DNA from: Macropodus opercularis
Taxonomy: Eukaryota > Chordata > Actinopteri > Anabantiformes > Osphronemidae
NCBI GenBank assembly: GCA_030770545.1
Contig: JAUCMP010000030.1
Location: 3,511,001-3,575,000 of the forward strand
Reading direction: 5' to 3'
Length of the DNA: 64,000 nt
Shown here: positions 27,201 to 37,000 of the stretch, piece after piece
Numbering within the stretch: position 1 is the stretch's first letter
Layout: every line of letters begins with the position of its first letter
The notes under the pieces: generated by a model
The model's input: only the letters and a program-made list of their open reading frames with translations
What the model was told of the DNA's origin: nothing
Database searches by the model: none
Position numbers and translations under genes: made by a program

Positions 27201-28142
27201 TCTTAAAGCGCCACTGAGCCACCGAGTGCCACGTAGTTGTCGCTTCTCGCCATAGACACACACAGTGACACACTTTCGATCTTTCCTCATGTGAAATGCC
27301 TCAGTCAGGTACTATATTGGGATTATTTGGGTTATTTTGGTTTAAGTACACAAAACACAGCTGGTGTCTGGGTCCTGACTATGCGAGGCCTTGTTTCTAG
27401 ATGTTGTGCAACTGATGCTCTGTGGTCGGCCACAGTGTTGGTTTAGTGGTTAGACTGCCCCCTAGTGGCCAGATCGGGAGTTGACCGTCAGTCCAACGCT
27501 CTCTGTTCTCTCTTGAGCTTAAGTCAACGTGTGGTGGGTGATTTTTTTTCCTCCTAATTTCAAGACTGTACCACGGAAAGACTGAAGTGACGCCACAACA
27601 TGGTCGTCCAGTGCGTGAATACGACTTTTGTTCTTTCATAGACTACAATGACTACGCCAACCCACTGGTGTGTGCAGTGTTTGTGGCCATGTGCCCCCTG
27701 TGGGTGCTGATAGCCAGGAAGATCCCATCCACCAGAGAAGTCCTGTACTCAGGCTGGGAGCCGGTCATCATTGCCATGGCCATCAGCAGGTGCACACTCA
27801 CAATGTTCCCGTAAAGTCTGTCATGTGCTGAAGGCGGCTCGTGCAGTGAAAATGACTTGTTCCTTCTGTCTGGTTGCATCAGTGTCGGTGGGCTGATCCT
27901 TGACAAGACTGTGACCAACCCCAACTTCGCTGGCATGGCTGTGTTCACGCCGGTCATCAACGGTGAGCGAGCAGCAGCCTTACGCTGTCCATAAATGCGT
28001 CTTCGTATGCATCCGTCCGTTCCAGGCTAACTGTGTTCATTGATGTTGTGATGTCCCATCTGTTGTATTTCACACAGACCCTGCATGATGCCTCGAGCTT
28101 AAACATTCAGTTTTTCTGTCTCAGCGTACACAAAGACATTGG

Positions 28143-28197
<55 letters not shown>

Positions 28198-29561
28198 AGG
28201 TGTGGGAGGGAACCTGGTTGCAGTGCAGGCCAGTCGAATCTCCACCTATCTGCACATGAATGGTCTGCCCATGGGGGACCCCAACCACACCCCCAGGAAG
28301 TGCCCCACACCCTGCACCTCCTTCTTCGACTCCAGTGAGTTGATGGCTGCTTGTGGAACGTTCCACTGTTTTTCTTTCCGTTGTTCCACAGTGGACATGA
28401 CGTTGATACGAACCGCTAACGTAGCTCCTCTCTGTCTTCCAGCTGTGAATTCACGCTCGGCCCGTGTGCTGTTTCTCCTGGTGGCCCCGGGTCACCTTGT
28501 CTTCCTCTACACCATCAACTCCCTCAGAGGGGGACACACAACTCTCACACCCATTTTCATCACCTTCTACCTGACTGCTGCACTGCTGCAGGTACTCCAG
28601 AACAGAACCGCTGGTGCTGGCGCAGCGCACGTCTCTGTCTAATTCCCAGTTTTGGTGCTGGTTGCTTCTGTGGGCTCTTGTCTGGTCTGTGCTGTGTCAC
28701 GTGGTGCGTGTTCACTGTTAACATTGTGTAACGTTAGATGAGCAGAGGAACTGGCGAGCGCTCTGCTTTGCCGTGTTAAACCGGACTGGACCGTAAAACC
28801 ACCTTTGTTCATTTGCAGCCGCGCTGATGATGCATCTCTTCCTGTTTGTAAGAACTTTCCACCTCCCATTTCTGAATGTGCTGAATATTAACCAGTAAGT
28901 TTATCAAGATTGAACATGAGTTCCTCTGTCCACAGTCCTCTAGTAGGTGTGTCCACGTCCTTCCATAATGGTGCACATGTCCTGACTTATGAAGGTCAAC
29001 ACAACATTTAACCTGAAAGGGAATTTATACAGTAGCTGTATTATTAATAAATGAGTTTCCATTTTCCTTCTCATCTTCCCACTAATTATAAGGAGGCGCT
29101 TGTATGGTTAGAATACCGTAAGAATGCATCGTGTGAAGTTAAGGCCTGTTGACAGTGACAACACGAGGCGACCTTGACCAGTCCTGTGGACGGGTGCGTG
29201 TTCAGTTCTTGAGCCTGAGCTAGAAACGGGTTTTACGTGAGCCAGTGGCTTTAGCGACCGGCACCCTGGCATCACAGAGAAGGAGCTGGTTGACTCTTTG
29301 TGTGCCGGGTATTGTTTGTGGGGTTGGGTTGATTTCTGTAGCAATGCTAAGAGATGAGCTTTGCTTCTCGTGCAGGTGATGATCCTCCTCTACCTGGCAG
29401 ACTGGATGGTTCACTGGATGTGGGGCCGGGGGATGGACCCAGACAACTTCTCCATCCCTTACCTGACTGCTCTGGGGGACCTGCTGGGGACCGGCTTCCT
29501 TGCTCTCTGCTTCCACATGCGCTGGTTCATTGGGGACAGAGACACTAATGTGGGCAACTGA
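18219..29561 (+). CDS. slc41a1: Solute carrier family 41 member 1, Mg2+ transporter (ten coding exons)
   Basis: Exons: 18219-18704, 22836-22943, 25377-25448, 25732-25876, 26821-26967, 27642-27789, 27883-27962, 28200-28334, 28443-28591, 29376-29561. All junctions are GT-AG and all phases agree, giving 551 aa (human about 513). SLC41A1 is a plasma-membrane magnesium carrier, described as a Na+/Mg2+ exchanger, related to bacterial MgtE. The acidic, Ser-rich cytosolic N-terminus runs to about residue 135. Two homologous MgtE-like halves follow, each with the pore signature: PALLGLKGNLEMTLASR from residue 178 and PVINGVGGNLVAVQASR from 392. About ten hydrophobic segments are visible. The C-terminus (DWMVHWMWGRG, then IGDRDTNVGN) matches the family. 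Met16 at 18264 (MSSG) aligns with the mammalian start, so the protein may be 536 aa. SLC41A3, the other nearby candidate by paralogy, fits less well. Confidence 0.95.
18765..18864. mobile_element. 100-bp hAT-type MITE with 25-bp inverted ends and an 8-bp target duplication
   Basis: The ends CAGGGGAGGCC...CTGGTCCTCG are inverted copies over 25 bp with three adjacent differences. Direct flanks ATTTAGAG (18757-18764) and TTTTAGAG (18865-18872) agree at seven of eight bases. CAGGG ends with 8-bp duplications are the hallmark of hAT transposons. It has no coding capacity, so it is non-autonomous. It sits 60 bp after the donor of slc41a1 coding exon 1. Confidence 0.8.
19088..19157 (-). mobile_element. 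LINE 3'-tail fragment
   Basis: 'tctatagcaccaagtcacaa' followed by 'tcatctcaaggcactttaca' is the reverse complement of the conserved LINE 3' end seen elsewhere in this window (for example 49501-49560). It is a short degenerate remnant. Confidence 0.6.
22944..25376 (+). other. slc41a1 intron 2
   Basis: About 2.4 kb. A 161-codon open frame (24277-24762, +) lacks any recognisable domain. A short TG run is near 25.18 kb. Nothing else is seen. Confidence 0.6.
25184..25204. repeat. Short (GT)n microsatellite
   Basis: About ten GT units in slc41a1 intron 2. Confidence 0.85.
25877..26820 (+). other. slc41a1 intron 4
   Basis: About 0.94 kb between phase-matched exons 4 and 5. I see no repeat or gene in it. 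Confidence 0.6.
27434..27500 (+). repeat. Possible tRNA-derived SINE remnant
   Basis: 'TTGGTTTAGTGGTTAGAC' resembles a polymerase III box A, and 'GGGAGTTGACC' 40 bases on weakly resembles box B. There is no full tRNA fold and no visible tail. The call is weak. Confidence 0.3.
27455..27468 (-). promoter_or_regulatory. CTCF-like motif in slc41a1 intron 5
   Basis: CTGCCCCCTAGTGG reads CCACTAGGGGGCAG on -, a very good fit to the CTCF core. It lies inside the SINE-like segment, so it may have arrived with that repeat. Confidence 0.45.
28146..28196. repeat. (TG)n microsatellite abutting the slc41a1 exon 8 acceptor
   Basis: About 25 uninterrupted TG units lead directly into 'cag' at 28197-28199, the acceptor of exon 8. 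No separate polypyrimidine tract exists between the repeat and the exon. Confidence 0.95.
28592..29375 (+). other. slc41a1 intron 9
   Basis: About 0.78 kb between exons 9 and 10. No repeat or gene is recognisable. Confidence 0.6.
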
Positions 29562-31865
29562 ATGCACAGAACAAGACCCAGCACTTCGCCCACAGTACTG
29601 TCCACGTCCACATCCACGAGAAGAGCGTCACGCCTGTGCCTGAATGTCACCTACTGAGGGCTCCGGCTGAGGGCACAGTCCACCAGTGGATCATCTTCAG
29701 GTTGTCAGGACTCCATCCACACAGTGCCTGGCTCCACTTCAACCAGCCCACAGCCTCCTTAATCTTACCTAATACCTGACTCTCACTACTTTAACTATGG
29801 CAATGATTTTAGTTGATATGAATCACCACCTGCCACGCTATGCGGCCGGCCACTCCTCATTATTTTCAATGGGGATTTAGCACTTTCATTTCAGCTCTTA
29901 ACACTTGAAGAGTTCCCCCAAACAAGACGCATCATCACCGAGTGCTACTATGTGACAAAGTCAGAAACAGTCAGAAATCGAATGTGTCGTTCCAGTTTGG
30001 CTGAGCACGTGAAAGGGCCAGACAGCTGTTGGTTAGAGAGAAAAGCACCTCACTGTACTGTACTGTACTGAAAGCTGCCACCAGCCATTTGTGCCAACTC
30101 TCCCCTGGAGCCAGCGCGTTGCTGTTGTGTTTGTTGGCTTACAGTACGTGGCGAGAGGCAGTGGAACAGACCTGCAGAAGGTTTGCAGCGGGGCTTAGCA
30201 GGATGAGCTCCCTCAGGTTCAGCTGGCACAGTGTGACGCGACATCTTTACTTATTTAATGCCGTTCTGCTCTCTTTCTTCCCCGTGTTCGAAAGATGTGG
30301 TAAACCCTTGAAACCTTTGGCTTAACCTCTCAGTCAGCAGAGAAATGCACTGTACATCTCTAACCAACAAACAAATGAGCAGCCAACAGCTCGGTAACAT
30401 TACTTGTGTTTGCAAGTTAGCGCAGAGGTTCACCCCAACCTGAGAACCAAACACAGAAAGAAGCTTGCTCACAGAGCCTTTAGGGAGCATGAAGGCACTT
30501 CTCATTACAGCTCACAGCCAGGTGTTCCTTTATTTTGCCTAATAATATAGGAACAGTCAGTCCAGCCTTAGCCTCCGTAGGCTCCCCACTCTACGCATAA
30601 TAAAACAGAAGCCGTTCTATCCGTGAAGCCCAGTGTCTTGGCTCATCTTGTCCGACTGTTCTAGGGGCCAGCAGAATGCATGTGCAGCGCACAATGTGGA
30701 AAACGTGATTATTTTATCTGTCAAACGTGTTTTTCTTTTGGTCTGACTCTTATTTTTTTTAATTTTCCAATGATGTTAAAATAGTTTTTCCCTAATCATT
30801 TTTAACTCGTCGTGATTGTTGCTTTGTGTGATCAGTTTCCTACAGCTACCACTGTAAAGGTAAAGCAAATTCTGTCACGCTGGTCAAATGCACAAGTACT
30901 GTAACCTGCAAAGCGAACAGCGAGGCCCCACAGGGATCCTGTCCAGCGACTGGATTCAGCCTGGCTGCGGACCAGGTGCCAGCGCTCTGCCTCTACATCA
31001 ATGGAAAGTTGTGAATACTTCTATAGGGGGCAAGTAATGCTTTGTCTATTTATTTTTAGAAACACACAAAGCAAATTGTACATACTATATTTATTCTATA
31101 TATAAGGTTGTTTATTTTGTCATTTCATTTTGGCTTTTGTCATTTTCTGCTTTTCTTCTGTGTTTTTTTTTTCTTCCCAAAAGGCCAGTAGAGCTTTTTG
31201 GTGCTCGCCTTGGTAGAATGACGGTGAGGCTAATGAATAGTGCCTAATACTAGTTGTTTCACACCTCACGCATACGCGCACACACACCCTGTCTCATGCA
31301 GGGATGGCATACAGTACTTATGAATCATGGAAAGGCCTTAACCTATCGGAGCCAAGCTCGACACAGCGTAACCAATCAGGAGCTAAGTTCGCCCCAGCGT
31401 AGTGTCTCTTTAATTAGCTTTGATTAATAAAAGATGATTATGATGTGTAATGTAATTATGACTTCTGTGCCGGGGGAGAGGGGGGGCTGGGAGCGGCACC
31501 TTTCTGCAAAAACCTCCGCAGGTTGGATTTTTGGAATCAAGGAAACCGAAAGGTCTGAAATCCAATGAATTGCCAGAGCAAGAGCGAATAAACAAGTGCT
31601 CAAAGTGCTGGTGATTCCAGATGTTCCCCCTTTAAAAGCCTCGGCTGCCTTGTTAACCTCAGTGCTTCCGAGCGTCGAGCGTGAACTCACACTGATCCTC
31701 AGGCTGCCAGTGGCACAGAGACCGAGCCTTTGACTCAGGCCCCAGATTCCTGTGCTGACATCAAACGTGGAGACTGGTCTTTGTTTCCTCTGTGTGCTCT
31801 TCGGGTCAAAGCTCTCCCTCTGCACCATTTTGTAAATTGCTGGAAATAAAGAACTATTATTTCAT
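29562..31865 (+). other. slc41a1: Putative long 3' UTR of slc41a1
   Basis: No coding resemblance between the stop and AATAAA at 31845-31850. A 2.3-kb 3' UTR would be in keeping with the long UTR of vertebrate SLC41A1. A 134-codon frame on - (31424-31828) is probably chance. Confidence 0.5.
31845..31850 (+). terminator. Candidate poly(A) signal of slc41a1 (AATAAA)
   Basis: AATAAA followed within 30 bases by T-rich sequence, about 2.3 kb after the slc41a1 stop. Other, earlier signals may also be used. Confidence 0.45.
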
Positions 31866-34031
31866 ACCACTGTTTGTCTTTGTGTCTGATTTTATATAAT
31901 GAACTATAAGAGTGAATTCATTATCTAACCAAGTGTTTTGCCAGTTATTTGTGCCTCCACGATGAAAAGATTTATTGTTATTGTTTGAGCGACACTGGTC
32001 AAACACTGTGACGCATCACTGTAATATTCATACTTTACATTATATTTACAACTAAATGCAATAATAATGTAGCTAAATTACACCTTCTGAAAATTAAAAC
32101 TGTAAACGGTTTAGTAAATAAGTTGAACACAAAGCGAAACAGTTGTACTACTTTCACAGGAGGCCCCATAAAGTCTCACTATATACTTTTTTTGTCGAGC
32201 GATTTTCATTGTCACATCTAAAATGTTCCCTTGCTGCGTAGGGGGAACTCACCTTGCGCCGTGGACACCGTCCCTGCACTGATCACTCGTGATGTCCTCA
32301 CATGCAGCTTTCAGGAGATTCAACAGACTTCACAGGTGTATCCTGTTCATTAAGTTGACAGGTTTACAGTCTGACGTTTCTTCTTTTACCTCCATCATAT
32401 GGAGACAAGCTCAGTGTGTTGTTAATGTTGTCTCTGCTGTGATCAAACTTCAACACAGGTCACTAAGTACAGTATGTCTGACTTCAGCTTTGTCAGTCTC
32501 ATGTTTCTGTTAACCTGAGGTGAAATTCACTGGCAGGTAGAAACGGCATCAAAACCTTTGAGTTTTGTATAGTGACTATTAGTTCTTGTGTTGTGCGGCG
32601 CTTTTTGCTCCTAGCTTTTCTAAATAGTTTTTCTTTGATTGTCAGTTACTGTAAGTTGCATTTAGACAATTGTTAGTTGCTTGGTGTTTCTCAACGACTT
32701 CCAGAACCAAATCGTTGCCTTTCTCTGAAGTGAACGAGTCACAATGAGATCGTTGACTAGCTGATCGTTCACCCTTCCTCAATCTGCCAGTGAGCAGCAC
32801 CACACAGCAGCCTGACGCCGGCATTAACAGGTCGACGCGACTGCTGGATGTGAGAATGAGCGGCTGCTGATTTGTTTCCATGTGGTTGAATGGTTGTTAT
32901 GAGCTGTGGTCACAGGCTCATGTTGGTCGTTCTAACCTTGACGATGAAGACAAGCCTGTTGGGAAGGGAACCACTTCACCATAGAGCTGAGAACGACCAT
33001 CAGGTCCAGACGTCCACAACAAATGCATCGGATCAACCTCACACCTTACAAATACTAGAGCCCTCTGGAAAACACCAGTTCTATCCTTCTGTTGTCCTGA
33101 TACCGATTTCCAATTCCGCAGTACCTTCCCAATAAAAACCGCATAAATATGTATTTCCTACATTACAGGAAGCAGTGTAGTAATATTCGCTAAACCTTTG
33201 CCCTATTACTGATCTAAGGATAGATATATAAGGGCCTCTCCAAATCTGATGTCTGTACATCTGTCATCACTACTGGAATCATACCTATGACCTCATTAGC
33301 AGTAACAATGTGACCTATGCCCATTTATGACTAGGAGGTTTATGCTGTAACAAAGTTTGAAGAAGTACTTTGCTGTACTTACCTCACGTGAAAGTAAAGA
33401 ACTTGTACTGCCATTAGACTGAATTATTCATGCTTGACACTATCCCATCTGTAGCACTATTTGAAAAGTGTGAAGAAGATCAAACTCCCAAAAAGACAGA
33501 GGCTTTATCAGTAAAGACCTGTGAACAAAGTATTGCATCCAAGCTGCATGCTTCATTCTGCTGACGAAGGAGGATGGATGGATGGAAGGAAGGAGGATGG
33601 AGGATGGATGAAAGGATGGATGGAGGATGGATGAAAGGATGGATGGGTGGATGAAAGAAGGAAGGAGGATGGATGGATGGATGAAAGGATGGATGGATGG
33701 ATGAAAGAAGGAAGGAGGATGGATGAAAGGATGGATGGGTGGATGAAAGAAGGAAGGAGGATGGATGGATGGATGGATGGATGGATGGATGGATGGATGG
33801 ATGGATAGAAGGAAGGCTGGACGGATGAATGGCAGAAGTAAAGTTCATGGCGTTGGTTTTAACAGAAAACATTTCCAGAGGAACAGTGGAGTTTGACTGA
33901 GGGGAAGGTGTTTGACCCGACGTTTCACCTCCTGCAACGTGAATGGAAGCACTTAATCATCTAAGTAAAAGAACATTCATTCACGCAACAGGTAACGTCG
34001 AAACAGAAACTTTTTAATGGTTTCAGCTTGT
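31866..34031. other. Intergenic region between slc41a1 and efcc1 (tail to tail)
   Basis: No gene recognised. It contains the GGAT-type repeat at 33569-33828. efcc1 is transcribed toward slc41a1, so the efcc1 3' UTR should lie in the right part of this stretch. Confidence 0.6.
33569..33828. repeat. (GGAT)/(GGAA) composite microsatellite
   Basis: About 260 bp of GGAT, GGAA and GATGAAAG units, including an internal longer repeat containing ggatgaaagaaggaagga. It gives an artefactual Pro/Ser/His-rich open frame on the - strand. Confidence 0.95.
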
Positions 34032-37000
34032 TTAACAGGAGATGAGCAGAGGGTTGATGCTGCTGGGTTGATGGCCAGAAGGCGCAAGCAGGACTTTGTC
34101 TCTATCCTCATCCTTCCCACCTCCTCCAAGGAGATCGCTGGAGGACAAGCTGCGGCACAGGGCATCAGCTACCTGCAGGACCTGAGATGGACCTGCACAG
34201 AAACATTGAAAGAGCTGAACACAGCATGTGGTACTGTGATCTGAGGAAGAGGCCGAGGAAGACGGTGACGTACCATCTCCACTCCCGCTGCACACATCCA
34301 GAGTGTCCATCACAATCTTCCCCAGCGCCCTGCGGGACACATTCTGCACAAGAGGAAATGCACAAAGCACAGTGGCTTCACTTTAAAAACATAAAAGCGA
34401 AGTGTTCAGAGAGCTTCTCAGCAGAACCACAGCCCCTGCACTACGCAAATACAGTATGAGAGGAAACAGATGCAAGCGCAACACTAGGTGACAGTGAAGC
34501 ACAGCTCTCTGTGTGTGTGTGTGTGTACCTTGTTGCGTAGCTGTAGCAGCAGCATCAGAGCATCTGTGAGTTTCTCTTCTAGCAAAGACAGACGCATCTT
34601 TTCTTTCTCCTCCTCTTCCTCACAACTCTGACAGACAACATGTTGCTATAGTAACAGAGACATATGATACTGTTAAAAACCCACAGCTTCAGGTTCTACT
34701 GTAGGAACCTTGGTGTCATCTTTGACCCAGTTCTCTCCTTTACATCCTACATTATAGAATCTCTAAACCTCCTACTTCCACCTGAGGAATGTTGCTAAAA
34801 TGAGGAGCATCCTCTCACAGAGTGATGCTGAAACATGAATCCCTGCATTAGTTCCTCCAGGCTGGACGACTGTGTCTCCCTGCTCATAGTTTGAACCAAT
34901 GACTCTTTAAAAGCCTCCAGTTAATTCAAATGCTGCAGCCAGAGTCTGACTGGACTCAGGAAGAGACGTCACATTTCTCCTACATTAGCTTCTCTGTCCT
35001 GTCAAATCTAGGATAGAATTCAAAATCCTTCTCCTCACCTACAAAGCTCTTCATAATAAAGCTCCATCTTGTCTTAGACCTCATGGCTCCTTCTGCTCCA
35101 ACAGAACCTTGCTTCTCAGAGCTGGTCTACTGGTGGTTCCTAGAGTTTCTACTGGTTGCTGTGGTCCATTGTTGTTGTTGTTCTTCTTTTCTCTCTTCTC
35201 TATCCCCTCATCATAACCGGTTTAAATATATCACAATTTATTGATTGGCTTTTCAATTAAAAGCTTTCTTAATGTAGGATTTGTTGGGTTTAGTTGTGTA
35301 AGGTCTTAAAGCTTGTAAAGTGCCTTGAGATATGTTTTGTTGTGACTTGGCGCTACATAAATGCCTGAACTCATTGAACTCATTTTTTTTTTCTGCGAGT
35401 CTTTCTCTCCTGCTCCTGCCACCTCTGCCCACCTTTGCCTTGTCACATCCTCTGCTTCTTTCTTGCTCTCGGTTCGGGCTCCTGCAGCTACAGCAGCGCC
35501 CCCTGCCGTCCTTCGAGGTGCTGATGCAGTTATTATCTGTGGGACGATGCACCACATGGGCCTGACATCTGAGGGAACAGAGAGTGAAAGATGTTTGGGC
35601 GTGTTGGACATTTGTGTACAGTGAAGACAAGGCCTCAGTACTTCAGAGCCTGGTTTGAAGTGGTGTAGGCTGAACGCTGGGATTATGATCAGAACAATGG
35701 AGTCAGGGATAAGGGAAAAAAGAAAGCATGTGGTTGTGGGTGTGGTGAGTAGATGTGATCCATCTGCGCCTAGTGGACTAGATGTTAGCAGTTGGGTTGA
35801 GACAGCAAAGGAGAAAAGAGGTGAGATAGACAAAGCTTATCAGCCAACCCTCTGCCACAGCCATGCAGTCGCTCCATGTGCAGGCAGCACTGTCCTCCGT
35901 CCTCCTCCTCTTCATCTGAGGCGGCTCTTCCCTCCACCGCTCTCTGCAGACATTCTGCCTCTGCTGTGGATGACCAGGAGAAACCGGTCATTTGCTGTTG
36001 GTGCTACTTAATGACTGACTTAGAGTTGGACTCGCCTGTCTTGCCACAGGTGTCTTCAGCTCCAACTGGATGGGTGGAACCAGAGACGCAGGCGGAGCAG
36101 GACCTGCAGGTGGTGGATGTAAAGAGCATCAATGAACTGCTGCTCAGAGCAACAAGGCAATTAGTCAAAGATGCTTCTAACAGGAGCTTTGAATGTGTCA
36201 TCACTGGTGTGACCACCTCAGCTATAACCTGTCACATCACAATGCACCTGACACAGTGATTCCAACCTGTGTGAGCTGAGAAACCATGAGATGTGCTAGT
36301 TTCTGCATAGTTCACAACTGACACAACAGACAGACCAACACACTGGGTAACAGACAGACCAACACACTGAGTAACAGACAGACAGACCAACACACTGGGT
36401 AACAGACAGACAGACCAACACACTGAGTAACAGACAGACAGACCAACACACTGAGTAACAGACAGACAGACCAACACACTGGGTAACAGACAGACCAACA
36501 CACTGAGTAACAGACAGACAGACCAACACACTGAGTAACAGACAGACAGACCAACACACTGAGTAACAGACAGACAGACCAACACACTGGGTAACAGACA
36601 GACAGACCAACACACTGAGTAACAGACAGACAGGCCAACACACTGGGTAACACTGACAGACAGACCAACACACTGAGTAACAGACAGACAGACCAACACA
36701 CTGGGTAACAGACAGACAGACCAACACACTGAGTAACAGACAGACAGGCCAACACACTGGGTAACAGACAGACAGACCAACACACTGGGTAACAGACAGA
36801 CAGACCAACACACTGGGTAACAGACAGACAGACCAACACACTGAGTAACAGACAGACAGACCAACACACTGGGTAACAGACAGACCAACACACTGAGTAA
36901 CAGACAGACAGACCAACACACTGAGTAACAGACAGACAGACCAACACACTGGGTAACAGACAGACCAACACACTGAGTAACAGACAGACAGACCAACACA

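Larger units (their letters stand above)
26968..27641 (+). other. slc41a1 intron 5
   Basis: Contains the SINE-like/CTCF-like segment at 27434-27500 and otherwise nothing recognisable. Confidence 0.6.

Noticed and set aside
27434..27500. Functional tRNA gene
   Set aside because: A box A-like stretch is present but box B is poor and no cloverleaf can be drawn.
33480..33872. 130-codon Pro/Ser/His-rich open frame on -
   Set aside because: Product of the GGAT/GGAA repeat.
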